NCBI GenBank assembly: GCA_951799405.1 | Contig: OX637334.1 | Coordinates: 6,510,001 to 6,574,000, forward strand | DNA: 64,000 bases | Source: Agapetus fuscipes | Lineage: Eukaryota; Arthropoda; Insecta; Trichoptera; Glossosomatidae | Reading direction: 5' to 3' | Shown: positions 23,585-34,410 of the stretch, piece by piece | How positions within the stretch are numbered: the first letter of the stretch is position 1 | How the letters are laid out: the number at the start of each line of letters is the position of its first letter | Notes under the pieces: model-generated | The model's input: only the letters and a program-made list of their open reading frames with translations | The model's database searches: none | Told to the model about the DNA's origin: nothing | Program-made: the position numbers and the translations under genes

Positions 23585-24180
23585 AGATAAATTGATAAAT
23601 AGATATATAGAGATAATATTTATAAGTAGATAGATATTTAGAGACTTAGATTGATTACTATATAGATAGAGAGATTGATGTATTTCGTGTGACTTCCTAA
23701 CGGAATTAAATTTGAGTTACAGACAAAACCTGGCTGCATTTACATTCTCTAGTAATTACTGGATCTGCCATGATGTCACCTTTAGAGACAGACAGATGGA
23801 TAGATATATAAGTAGATAGATATTTAAAGACCTATATTGATTGGTTGATAGATAAATAGAGAGATGGATGCATTTCGTGTGACTTCCGTTATTAAATTTG
23901 AGTTACAGACAAAACCTGTCTGCATTTACATTCACTAGTAATTACTGAATATGCCATGACATCACCTTTAAAGACAGATAGATGGATAGACATATAAGTA
24001 GATAGATATTTAGAGACCTAGATTGATTGTTTGATAGATAAATAGAGAGATGGATATATTTCGAATGACTTCCGTTATTAAATTTGAGTTACAGACAAAA
24101 CCTGTCTGCATTTACATTCTCTAGTAATTACTGGATCTGCCATGATGTCACCTTTAGAGACAGGCAGATGGATGGATATA
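23585..24180. repeat. Tandem repeat, about three units of 185-190 bp, with GATA microsatellite
   Basis: Units share TTGAGTTACAGACAAAACCT, GCATTTACATTC and CTAGTAATTACTG, and start near 23669, 23859 and 24045. They are joined by AGATAGATAGATATT-type runs. Confidence 0.9.
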
Positions 24181-24347
24181 AAGAGCGCACTTGCATCACA
24201 CCACGAGCCGCCATTCATAGGAAACAATACGTAATCAAATACCGGCGAGCAATGTGGCGGAAGCTCGAGAGGTTCACACAGAGGGAAAAAAACCTTTTTT
24301 TTCATGTAAATGCTTGTGGCAAGTGACAGTAGGCAATCACTTTAAGA

Positions 24348-25203
24348 GATTTTTTATTTTACTTTATTAGGAGAAAAAACAGATACAGACACAGTTGCAA
24401 TAAACAAAAAAGTGGATACATATAATTTAAAATGCCTACATCCTTAAAAATTTCCCACATATATATTTTAAATTTAATGTAGCTGACATAAAAATATAAA
24501 AGAAGTAGAGGAAGTCAAAATTCAAAAGTAATAAAATTAGTAAAAGAAACAAAAATAACAAGGAGAAACAAGAAGAGTAAACAAAGAAAAACATAAGAAT
24601 GTAAAAGTTAAAGAAGAAAAAAGAGAAGAATAAAAAAGAAGAACAAAAAGCCCAATCAGCACCTATAAACTGGGTGTAAAAGACATTTTATATATAGTTT
24701 TCATCAAGTCCCCCCTAAAGGAGTATTTCCCCTTATTAAACAAATCTAAATCATTAAAATATTTATTAAAATCACTGCACATTCTATGAATAGGAGCTCT
24801 TTGACCTGCATTTGTTCGACATTTTGACAGAAAAAATAATTGTGAAGAACGAGATGCGCATCTTGGTATACGAAACTTAATTTGACATAGAAGACCAGGG
24901 CAATCCGTTTCCGATTGACAGATACTCTTCAGAGTCAACGCACTCAATATTAAACATCGATTATCAATACTTACCAGATTTAGATGAAGTAGGCGTTTGT
25001 CGTAAGAGCGGTTTTCGTAGCTTAACCGATGGAACAATATTTTCGTAAATTTTCTTTGAACCGACTCTAGTAGAGTTTTATACACATCATAAAATGGGTT
25101 CCATACAGTCACAGCAAATTCTAGTTGTGATCGTATCAATGAATGATATAAAGTCATATAGCTCGATATCATTTTGATTTTTTTTTTTTTTTTTTTAATT
25201 TTT
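24348..25203 (-). mobile_element. 5'-truncated LINE (Jockey/CR1-like) with 3' UTR and AATAAA
   Basis: The open frame 25172-24663 (169 codons) encodes the post-catalytic RT region: LYHSLIRSQLEFAVTVWNPF, LESVQRKFTKILFHRL and INRMC-like HRMCSDFNKYFN. A 300-bp AT-rich 3' UTR ends with CTAATAAAGTAAAATAAAAA. A run of 20 A lies just before the truncated start. Confidence 0.8.
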
Positions 25204-25228
25204 TTGTCACACGATGAGATGTCTCAAA

Positions 25229-25330
25229 ACCGATCTGTTCACTGAATCTTTTAAGACGCCCTTGGAGTGACAATGACACGAAACGGCGCCACTGAAAAGT
25301 CAACTGGTTATTCATCATCATCATCTTAAC
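25229..25330 (+). mobile_element. Solo 3' end of family D LINE, old
   Basis: GACGCCCTTGGAGTGAC and AAACGGCGCCACTG, ending in (ATC)n. Abuts the A-rich end of the LINE at 24348-25203. Confidence 0.6.
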
Positions 25331-25472
25331 CAGAGGTCTATGGTAAATTCAGGCAAAAATAACAATTATCATTTTTAGGAGACATCTATGAGCCGCCTCA
25401 TATCATGGAAGCACAAAGTTTTTGAGCGACTTGATCGTTTTCCGAAGATCATTCCTTCAAAGATGTTAATAA

Positions 25473-25760
25473 TATGAGGATGATTTATTTGGCAAGCGCT
25501 GTTTTTGTCTGGATCACGCCTCAAGAGCCCTCTGCGGGCTTGGTTGTCGCTACAGAAAGCGCCAATAATCGAGCAAGACCCAGTTGCTGTCAGGCTGAAT
25601 GGACTTTTGGTCTTTTATCTTTAAAGTTTATGAATTTTTCAATCCAGGGATGAGCATATTTGAAAATGTAAATGGTATTTTTTTGTGCTCCGCCGGGATC
25701 TGAACCCACAACCTTTCGTTTACGAGTCCGAAGTGTTTTCACTGGACTATAGACCGGTCA
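25473..25760 (-). repeat. Family C, full length
   Basis: TAATATGAGGATGATTTATT to TTCACTGGACTATAGACCGG. Confidence 0.87.
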
Positions 25761-25916
25761 TGTTGCAGAGAAAGATGCTATATCTAATCGAGTGACCTAT
25801 TTTTATAAATTCTAATAACCTCTCGCTTTCGTTGGACTTTTTTATTGGACTTCTGGTTATTGGATAGCACAACAATTCAAGAGATTATGAAGATATTTTT
25901 GCAGCTTAGATTACAG

Positions 25917-26210
25917 ACGGGTACGCTCTGTTACCTCACCTTTCAGTTCCGGCTTTCCGCAGCGGGTAGATCCCCCGACTACGTGTACAGACGGTGAGGG
26001 TGGGGAAGTCCTGTCTGTGGGTGCAGGGCGCAGGGTGCGGGGTGGATTGGGCGCAGAGTGCATCCGTGTCAACAAATATTGACACTGGCAGCCGCAGCGG
26101 CACAAAGCAGCGCCGTTATTGCATTTCCCTCCCGGCTCTCGGCGCTTCACGAGTCCTCGGCGCCTGACAAAGGGAGAACCACTCTTACGCGAGTATAATG
26201 TATTCATAGA
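25917..26210. other. GC-rich island, unassigned
   Basis: CpG-rich (CTCGGCGCTTCACGAGTCCT, GGCAGCCGCAGCGGCAC) against AT-rich flanks. May be a promoter, a gene fragment or a mobile-element 5' region. No supported exon. Confidence 0.3.
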
Positions 26211-26517
26211 ATAATCACCTAACGCGAGGAAGTGTTGAAATTAAAGTAGATGATGCGGAAGTGGCGGTTGATGAATTGTTCAAGAATTGATGATATCCAG
26301 AGTCATTATAAAATGAGAGCTTGTATGAAGAAGGTTATGACTCTGGATGAAATGAGAGAAGTAAGTAATGACAGGTGCCGGACAAATGCCGGTTAATCTG
26401 TAATGTTGACAGCTATAACTAGGGTTTTTTTAATTAAAATTTTGTATTATGTTTTAGTTTTGATGTTCATACATAATATCTGTCGATTTTAAAAATGTAA
26501 TTTGTTGTGTATGTTCA

Positions 26518-26728
26518 AAATGGTTTACTTTGCCAATGTCACCCATATTTCAGGGAAGGTCGGCAAGAGCTGCAGGGTGTATGTTCATTTGAGATTTGGG
26601 TTTTTATATTTTAAGTCCGCATGCGGGAAGCTTAAGCGCGAACTTGTACGTGTCTGCTTGTGAAAATGCATATAATTTGAATCCTTAATGTTACATATCT
26701 TTTCAACTTAAATTAGATTAGAGATTAG
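26518..26728 (+). repeat. Family A, head lost
   Basis: GGTTTACTTTGCCAATGTCA to a TTAGATTAGAGATTAGAC tail. Confidence 0.8.
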
Positions 26729-26954
26729 ACGTTGTTGGTTTGGTAAGGCTGATGATAATGGTCAAGACTTATCCTAGTTTGTGTACATATGGCTTAAAGG
26801 TGGCAGTTATTAAAAGAAAGATGATGAAGAAATGAAAGTCATAAAGGTAAATGCAGAGAAGGGGCAGTACATGAAGTTGATATAGAAATCCAAAACTCAC
26901 GCCGTGTAGATAATTATGGCATAAAAGTTTTGGTTTTCGAAGGGAAATTAAGAT

Positions 26955-27137
26955 AAGTTACTTTGCCAATGTTTCGCGGACAGGCGGCAAGATTTGCAGG
27001 GTTTATGTTTACTTGTAATTAAAGTTTTAATTTTGTAAGTAGACACGCAGCATGTGCAGGCGTGAACTTACTGGCGTCTTCATTTAATATGCATCTTAAA
27101 TGTTAAGATATCTTTACAACTTTGATTACAGATTATA
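26955..27137 (+). repeat. Family A, diverged
   Basis: GTTACTTTGCCAATGTTTCG to TTTGATTACAGATTATAG. Several internal deletions. Confidence 0.65.
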
Positions 27138-27249
27138 GCTACCTATTGTTTGTTTATGATGTTAAGTCAGACTTATATCTTTTCATGTGTTTCTTCTTCA
27201 ATTACAATTGTTTTTTTTGTATTTCAGTAATCAGACATTTATTGTATTG

Positions 27250-27600
27250 TCCGGTCGATAGCTCAGTTGGTAGAGTGCTTGCATTCCATGCCGTGAGCTC
27301 GGGTTCGAATCCCGCCGAGGCGAGGGTGTCAGAAATGATTTCCCGTTTCGGTGTTTATTTCAAACCCCATAATAAAAATACCGGCAAGGTTTACTCAGCC
27401 TTCACAAGAAATGAGTACCAGCCCTCTCGGGAGTTGGGAAACCCCCACTTCATCTGAAATGGTTGGCGTAAGGCCGGCCCCCTTACCTGTAAAAATAAAT
27501 ATGTTCAACTCGCCACATGCGACCCCCTCGGGGATAACGCGGCAAGAAGTTACACTATATGTGTAGCTTAGTTTAGTTTAGTTTAGTTAGTTAGTTTATT
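27250..27600 (+). repeat. Family B SINE, full length with (TTTAG)n tail
   Basis: Best-preserved copy. Head CCGGTCGATAGCTCAGTTGG, B box GGGTTCGAATCCC, tail GCTTAGTTTAGTTTAGTTTA. Target duplication not evident by eye. Confidence 0.92.
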
Positions 27601-27845
27601 GTATCAATACTGCCAATAGGTGCATATTGGCATCTGAAGCTTTTTTGGGGGATGGAGGTTTGCGAGGGGAGGGCTCTTTCCGCAGTCACCCGATACAAGA
27701 AAAGTTACTTTGCCGCATTCGAAGCTTTCGGGTTTTACTGATAACTATCTACATATGTGTGCTTAGACACTGTGAAAGTTTCTGAACAGGCGTAGCTTAC
27801 TCGTATATGTAGGTACATTGAGAGATTTTTTTTTTCAAAAATCGA

Positions 27846-28113
27846 ATCTTATCTAATCTAATCTAAGTTGCAAAGATATAAAACATTAAGCATTCACATT
27901 ATATGCATTTTCAGAAGCAAACACATATAGGTTTGCGATTGTACATGCCGCATGTGAGCTTACAAAATAAAAACCCACATCTCAAATGAACATACAAACT
28001 CTTGTCGACCTTCGCTGAAACAGGGATGGCATTGGCAAAGTGAACCATTTTCTAGCATGAAACTATTTAACATGAACTATTTTACAGCATGGGTGGTCAA
28101 CCACATACCAACC
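27846..28113 (-). repeat. Family A, full length
   Basis: Tail TCTTATCTAATCTAATCTAA. The head has a local partial duplication of the TGAACCATTTTC / TAGCATG segment. Confidence 0.82.
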
Positions 28114-28254
28114 TAAATAAATCATGTTTACTTTCCCTGTAAAAAAACTATATTGAAATTAGTGAGACATTTATTAATTTTAGGTTACAGTAACTACACT
28201 TTATTCAATTCAATCAAAACAAACTCAGCTTACAATTAACATAATCTAAAAATG

Positions 28255-28560
28255 ACAAGGTTATGAATTGAACGAGAATATGAGAGTGAAAGTACAAAGG
28301 AGCACAATAAAATGGATCAGGCAACTAGAAAGAATGGATGATAAATGAGTGTACGAATGGAATGTCAGAGGTAAGAGTGGAAGGGAAGACTGAATAAAGA
28401 ATAGATTGATAATTAAAAAGAGACTACAAATGACTGCAGAATGAGAGAAAGGGAAGAGCATGCATGAAGGTAGTGATGAGGAGAGTGAAAAAATAGTGCA
28501 AGGGCAGAACAAAGTGGTGACACATTTTCGGAGGTGCTAGCCACCCCTAGCAGAATAGCG
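28255..28560 (+). mobile_element. LINE C-terminal remnant and 3' end
   Basis: Plus strand, broken frames: QLERMDDK, VYEWNVRGKSGRE and GRACMKVVMRRVKK, the ERMDxxRxxKRVYE...GRPRxRW type C terminus. Ends GGTGCTAGCCACCCCTAGCAG. A shorter relative is at 11868-11975. Confidence 0.6.
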
Positions 28561-28667
28561 GCTGGATACAATTTCTAGTACAATAGAGACAAGTTATCAC
28601 GTAATGCCGTTTTTTAAAAATACATCAAGTGTTTTCGAGAGGCGGTTCACACAGGAGAGTTTTCACA

Positions 28668-28957
28668 GGTCCATAGTCTACTGGTTAACACTTCTGACTC
28701 ATAATGGAAGCTTATGAGTTCGAATCCCGGCGGAGCACAAAAATATACCATTTATATTTTCAAATATGTTCTTTGCTGGGAGAAAAATTTATATCCCTTT
28801 ACCAAAGACCGGTCACTAAAGGTCCATCCGGCCTTACAGCAACTGGGTCTTGCTTGAGAATCAGCGCTTTCTACATCAACGATAAAGCTCGCAGAGGGCT
28901 CTTGAGGTTTGATACACACAAAAACAGCGCTCACAAAATAAATCATCTTAATATTAA
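28668..28957 (+). repeat. Family C tRNA-derived SINE, full length (reference copy)
   Basis: Head CATAGTCTACTGGTTAACAC, B box GAGTTCGAATCCC, then TACCATTTATATTTTCAAAT, ACCGGTCACTAAAGGTCCAT, GCAACTGGGTCTTGCTTGAG and GCTCTTGAGG. Ends CACAAAATAAATCATCTTAA plus a short ATT tail. Confidence 0.9.
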
Positions 28958-29465
28958 TTATTATTGTTTCCAGGATCCAATTTCTGGGTCTTCTGTTGCC
29001 GTAATGTACCTATAGGAGCGGGAAATTTTGAACGTTTCACCCATGTCTGCGATGGGTTTCTTCAGCGTGATGGTGATGATGAAACTGTAAACGTCGTCAT
29101 CATTCACGCGCCTTTTTGTACCTACATACATAATATTTAATGCAACTAAGAAACATTTCCACATTTGGCTTTGAAGGTCTAAAACTCTTCAGGTAAGAGT
29201 CGCATTGTGGGGGTCACACTGAAAATGCACCTCAAAGCAAGGGCTCTGAAATGTCGACACTCCAGGCCGGGGCAAAATAACGTGTAATAATAAAACATCA
29301 AAGCCGGGTAAAGTTTTTTATAAAGTCTTTGACGGCACAAGCTACAAAGACGGAGGGCGCTGCAGACGACAAAAGAAGGAATTGCTGGACGCCGCTGTGC
29401 GAGGAATTTGATATTTGAAGAAGGTAAACGTTTCCTTTTCCATCGTTTTCCTTTAGAACTGAAAG

Positions 29466-30112
29466 TCCCATCACCACGGTAATTCTTACCTACCGAATAT
29501 CGTATGAAGACTGTCAATCCAAGATGGCCGCAAGTGAACAGCTGATTTGTCTTCATTAAACCATGGTTATTCTTACCTACCGAATATCGGTAATATTTCT
29601 ATGAAGACTGTCAATCCAAGATGGCCGCAAGTGAACAGCTGATTTGTCTTCATTCAACCATGGTTATTCTTACCTACCGAATATCGGTAATATTTGTATG
29701 AAGACTGTCAATCCAAGATGGCCGCAAGTGAGCAGCTTATTAGTCTTCATTTAACCACGGTTATTCTTAGCTACCGAATAGGTATCGGTAATATTTGTAT
29801 GAAGACCTGTCAATCCAAGATGGCCTCAAGTGAACAGCTGATTAGTCATCATTTAACCACGGTTATTCTTACCTACCGAATATCGGTAATATTTGTATGA
29901 AGACTGTCAATCCAAGATGGCCGCAAGTGAACAGCTGATTAGTCTTCATTTAACCACGGTAATTCTTAGCTACCGAATATCGGTAATATTTGTATAAAGG
30001 CTGTCAATCCAAGATGGCCGCTGTGAAGAGCTGATTAGTCTGCATACAAATTTGACTTCATACAAATATTACCGATATTCGGTAGCTATGAATTACCGTG
30101 GTTATGAGACTT
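29466..30112. repeat. Tandemly expanded MITE: six 97-bp units plus an inverted end
   Basis: Units start at 29474, 29561, 29658, 29755, 29857 and 29954 (spacing 87, 97, 97, 102, 97 bp). Each has CTACCGAATATCGGTAATAT, TGTCAATCCAAGATGGCCGC and GAACAGCTGATT. The block closes at 30050-30112 with the inverted terminal repeat of the 13694-13857 MITE. Confidence 0.88.
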
Positions 30113-30123
30113 CCTGCTCCGAC

Positions 30124-30300
30124 AGTCTGGTTGATAGCTCACTTGGTAGAGTGACTGCATTCCATGCCGAGAGCTCGGGTTCAAAGCCCATCGAGGGTGT
30201 CAGAAATGATTTCCAAAAGGCTCCATTTGCCACATGCGACTATCTCAGGGACAGCGCGGCTAGAAGCTACAATATATATGAAGCCTAGTTGCGTTTAGTC
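30124..30300 (+). repeat. Family B, internal deletion
   Basis: GGTTGATAGCTCACTTGGTA to AATGATTTCC, then jumps to GCCACATGCGACTATCTCAG and TATATGAAGCCTAGTTGC. Confidence 0.78.
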
Positions 30301-30529
30301 AAACACGCGTTCCGCCAATACATATGTAGGTGTTACGGCCCACTGAGACATTTACGGTGTTATTCTCAAACAATAAAACCATATCTCATCCGCAGCCTAA
30401 CTAAATTTTCCATTAAAAAATCGATGATCCCTAGATCAGCTATCTATATTTGTTTTGTGAATAGTAGGTACTGTAAGAATTAAGATTAGTTGTAACTAAG
30501 TAACTTTAAATAATGAGGTCCGCACGTGC

Positions 30530-30636
30530 ATTGCAACTCTTGCCGTCCTTCCCTGAGACAGGGGTGACATTGGCAAAGTGAACCAATTTTACAGCATGGG
30601 TGGTCAGCCGCATACCAACCTATAAGTCAAGGAAAA
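30530..30636 (-). repeat. Family A, 3'-deleted head half
   Basis: Keeps CCTTCCCTGAGACAGGGGTG and the head CAACCTATAAGTCAAGGA but stops at GCATTGCAACTC. The tail half is absent, which is unusual for a retroelement. Confidence 0.75.
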
Positions 30637-30659
30637 ATTGGAATACAGCATTGGAATAG

Positions 30660-30850
30660 ACAAAATCGTGTCGTTTCCTAGCCGGGTTGCTAGGGAAAAT
30701 TAATACAAATATTTTGTTACTGGTTGCCAAGGACGGCAGTCATATACAAGTTAGACGTTTGCTCGCCGAGTAAAAGTTACAAAATCAAAAAATTTCCTCC
30801 CATTAAAACTGAGGTGAATGAAACTTACTCAATAGGTCAGATTTTTATTT
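30660..30850. repeat. Dispersed repeat with GCCGGGTTGCTAGGGAAAA
   Basis: The same words occur at 59560-59640, and more weakly at 61205-61340 (GCCGAGTTGCTACGG, TTTGCTCGCCGA). Class unknown. Confidence 0.5.
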
Positions 30851-30969
30851 AATCAAAAAAAAATAATGTGGCCCGCAGTATCATTATGAGTTTGATACAA
30901 TATGCCTACTGTTCTAGAAATCTGAGCTTACATGCAAATCGACAATATTTTAATATGTTATTAGAAACA

Positions 30970-31405
30970 TGCACCTCAAGAGCCCTCTGCGAGCTTGGTC
31001 GTCGCTGTAGAGAGCGCCGATTCTCAAGCAAGACCAACTTGCTGTAACGCTAGATGGACCTATGGTGACCGGTCTTTTGTAAATGCAGATTAATTTTTAA
31101 ACTCAGCGAAGAGCACATTTGAAGACTATACAGCAGAAAAACAAGAAATGTCAGCATAATTAATTTCGTAAGAATAAAAGTAAAATCTAGTGGCATCTGT
31201 GTGTATCTGAAGCTCTGCAAAATTTGTAATGCAACCACAGTCGCTATCACAGTTTATGGCGGTATTACCGGCGCTTTGTGACAGGCAATAACCATGATTT
31301 CAAATTTTAAAATTTGATTTACTCATAATTTTCTTCAACTGACATACCTACCCAATATCTTCCAATCACGAGTTGAAAGTGTTTACCACTAGACAATGTA
31401 AGACC
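30970..31405 (-). repeat. Family C, interrupted or rearranged
   Basis: Tail part 30970-31130 (GCACCTCAAGAGCCCTCTGC) and head part 31362-31405 (TCACGAGTTGAAAGTG...TACCACTAGACAATG) are separated by 230 bp of other sequence. Confidence 0.6.
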
Positions 31406-31821
31406 GGTGAATCCGCTTGAATACCTACTGCTTCAATCGGCCGTTTTTGTTTATTATTTATACCTATTTTTTTTTAAACAACAGCACAAAATCATGGCAG
31501 TTGTTGAAGAACATAATCTTTCATTATTATATTTATTAAATACAGAATAGAAAGCGAATGTGAACAAGCCAGCAAACCTACGGCGTAATATAGAGTAGGT
31601 ACCCATGCTCATTCCACAAAGGGAACTCGAGTGGTGGCCCTTCATGTGTTTGTAAAAAGAACAGTGGAGAGAATAAAAAGCAGGCGTATTTTTATTCAAT
31701 GAAAATATTGTATGATTCGTGTAGAACCAAAGACGGAAAACTAGTCGATTTTTCGAGAATCAGATACATTTATATCGTCCCACAAGAGGTAATTTCACAT
31801 GAGCAATGTTGTACGTACCTA

Positions 31822-32152
31822 TAATAATAATAATAATAATAATATTAGGATGATTTATTTGGTGAGCGCTGTTTTTGTGTGTATCACACCTCAAGAGCCC
31901 TCTGCGAGCTTGGTCGTCGCTGTAGAAAGCGCCAATTCTCAAGCAAGACCTAGTTGTTGTAAGGTTGGATGGACCTTTCCGTGACCGGTCTTACGTCTAA
32001 GGTAAAGGTGTATGAATTTTTCAATCCAGCGAAGAGCACATTTGGAACTATAAATAGTACCTAGGTATGTTTTTTGTGCTCCGCTGGGATTCGAATCCAC
32101 AACCTTCCATTTACGAGTCCGAAGTGCTGCCACTGGACTACGGACCGGTCCA
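31822..32152 (-). repeat. Family C, full length with (TAA)n tail
   Basis: AATAATAATAATAATAATAT to CTGGACTACGGACCGGTC. Confidence 0.9.
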
Positions 32153-32184
32153 AGAACGTATATGTGTACTAGACCAATGTGTCT

Positions 32185-32365
32185 TATGAAAACTGGAAAT
32201 TGATTTAAAAAATATTTAAAACAACTCTCACGCTATCGTGTTACACGTTTTTTTTTTAGCTCAGATCGTGTGTTGGTAATGTGAGTCTTAAAACAATTTC
32301 ATTGAAAGGTTATCTTTGAATCAAATGGTCGATAAGCCAAACTAGCAGGAGGGACGGTATGGAGA
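32185..32365 (+). repeat. Dispersed repeat shared with 17600-17765 and 18640-18715
   Basis: ACTGGAAATTGATTT, ACTCTCACGCTATCGTGTTA and CTTTGAATCAAATGG. The last part recurs inverted at 18640-18715. Confidence 0.6.
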
Positions 32366-32395
32366 CACAAATAATGTCATTTTCTGTTTTTCCTT

Positions 32396-32567
32396 TACTT
32401 ATAGGTTGGTATGAGGCTGACCCCCCATACTGTAAAAAGTGGTTTCTTAAAAAAAACATTCAGAATTTGTAAGCGCGAACTACTTACACGTGTTTGTTTG
32501 TGGGCATGCATTTGATATGAGCATTAAAGGTTAATATATCTTTGCAACTTAGATTATAGATTACAGC
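32396..32567 (+). repeat. Family A, internal deletion
   Basis: Head CTTATAGGTTGGTATGAGGC runs to AAAGTGG, then jumps to AACATTCAGAATTTGTAAGC. Tail TTAGATTATAGATTACAG. Confidence 0.75.
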
Positions 32568-32969
32568 TCTACCAAAAAGCATAGATTGCCGCCTTTAGTT
32601 CCCTAGATGTGAAGACTGAAGGCTGAATTTATCACAAACCCTACCATCTGTTGAAAAGTAGACGAAGTTTAATTGTACAAAATTTCAATATTATTGTAAC
32701 ATTGTTAATTTCTGTGTCCCTACCTGAACTAAGGTTTTGCAACATACAGAAGCGGTATTTTGCTAATTTTCTTACACTTTGGATATCAGTCGCCGGTGGA
32801 GATTAATAGCGCTTGCGAAAGAGTTCCTTTACAGGAATGCGTTTCTCGTAATACAAGGGTTTTTGGACTAGCCTTACAACCATTCCTACAACGGACAGCA
32901 ACGTCAATGTTATAATATATTTTATTTCTGGCATCACAGCGTTTTTCTCGATGGCCTCGCTTGCCAACT

Positions 32970-33037
32970 GTCATACATGCTGCCATCCAACTGAACTGTC
33001 ATCTGTCAAATAGACAAGCGAGAAGTGCCGCGAAAAT
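32970..33037 (+). other. Possible 5' untranslated exon of the 34.4-35.5 kb gene
   Basis: GCGAAAATCAA is followed by GTAAGTGTTC, a strong donor starting at 33038, and no long reading frame precedes it. Its position and strand would suit a first exon of the downstream spliced gene. Nothing else links them. Confidence 0.2.
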
Positions 33038-33183
33038 CAAGTAAGTGTTCAATATTTTGTATTTTCATAAAGATTTTGCCAAATAATGAAGATTTACAAA
33101 TATACTATCGATTGTAGAAGTTGTGAAATGCGTAATTATCCATTACGTTCGCATATTGCAGCTTATAAGGACTTTTAGGTTCT

Positions 33184-33246
33184 CCTTGTAAGTCTCCGCT
33201 TACACATGCTGCATGTGTACTTACAAAATAAACCAAACCTCACTAA
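33184..33246 (-). repeat. Family A, central fragment
   Basis: GTAAGTCTCCGCTTACACAT to AAATAAACCAAACCTCA. Confidence 0.5.
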
Positions 33247-33342
33247 GTCTTCACTATTGGTTTCCCAGCTTACCCCATGAAATCCCGCACGTCATGGCGA
33301 GAGGCTTTTCTCGGAAGCCGGAAACGTTTCTGAATTTCCTTC

Positions 33343-33482
33343 CAGATTTGAGATTTGTTTTTTTGTTGTAGGTTCACATGAGGCATGTGCAAGCGCGAAC
33401 TTGTACGTGTCTGGTTGTGGGAATGCATGTAATGTGAATCTCCAATGTAACATATCTTTGCAACTTAGATTAGATTAGATAT
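33343..33482 (+). repeat. Family A, tail half
   Basis: TTTGAGATTTGTTTTTTTGT to AACTTAGATTAGATTAGATA. Confidence 0.75.
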
Positions 33483-33489
33483 CAAGGCA

Positions 33490-34130
33490 AAGATAGCCAT
33501 TCTTCATCACGACCTGCCTCTTTTAGATTTTAAATATTCATAGAGGTAAGAAATGAAAAAGGAACCTTTTAAAATGTTTTTATGAATTACAATGAAACTA
33601 TAAACATTCAATGAAATAAATCTAAATTTAAAAATTCACGAAATAAGCAACTTCATGAAGTTGCAGGGACAGGTGGCCAAAAAAAACAGAGGAAGCGTTA
33701 CTGATTCTTACAGCCAACAAATGTAGGATTTATTCACGAAATGCTGTTTTCAAATTTCAAATAATGTTAAACTTTTTTAACTCAAATTACACCACACAAT
33801 GGTAATGGTGAGAGCATCGGAATTGTTCTTCCTTTCAGTTTTAAATTGGTGAATATTTGGCCAAAATGTTACTAACGGTTCAGTATTCGGCCGAATAGTG
33901 AAAAAGTAGCCGAATATGCCAAATACCGAATAGTTACCGTACATTTGTTGCATCACTTTTTATTATTATTGGATAGTTTTGTTATCCTCGTACCCTCTCT
34001 ATCAGCTTCAGCCACTTGTGGCTTACTCACATCTTGGTGCCGTGCACATTTTAAAATTATTTTTGAAGTTTCCTCCATTAACAAGCTACTTACAATTATA
34101 CAGCAGTCTTACACCGTGGTTAATCATCTT
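33490..34130. other. Unassigned sequence
   Basis: Contains a decayed GTATTCGGCCGAATA-rich stretch (33845-33945) of the kind found in some hAT elements. No gene supported. Confidence 0.35.
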
Positions 34131-34137
34131 AAAGAAT

Positions 34138-34294
34138 TTGTCAAACAGGAAGTGTAAGCGCGCGTCAGCCGTACATTACATTGTATTTGATCAGCTCGGT
34201 CATGTTCAGTACAAACAGCACAGCGCTATAATGCTAGGCTAGTACGGAACACGTAAGCGCCTTGACACGCAAACAACGCTTCCTGTTTGACAAA
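34138..34294. repeat. Short inverted repeat element (MITE-like)
   Basis: Ends TTGTCAAACAGGAAG and CTTCCTGTTTGACAA are exact complements across about 157 bp. No target duplication seen. Confidence 0.45.
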
Positions 34295-34410
34295 GCCTTA
34301 AATCTTATACAGTTATTGAGGATTTTCCCTAATCTAATGTTACCCACATTATCAGTGACACACTGTAATTGATTGCATTTTCAAATTAAAAACTTGAAAT
34401 CCCGTTGCAG

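Noticed and set aside
27252..27325. tRNA gene at the head of family B
   Set aside because: A and B boxes are good, but the acceptor stem does not pair and a SINE body follows directly.
27122..27457. 111-codon open frame
   Set aside because: Its second half is family B SINE; the first half is family A tail and AT-rich DNA.
29474..30050. Tandem coding repeats
   Set aside because: Every frame is broken between units, and the units match a non-coding MITE.
34138..34294. Coding exon of the spliced gene upstream of 34411
   Set aside because: The open frame here falls inside a short inverted repeat element and has no donor or acceptor that fits the phase of the next exon.
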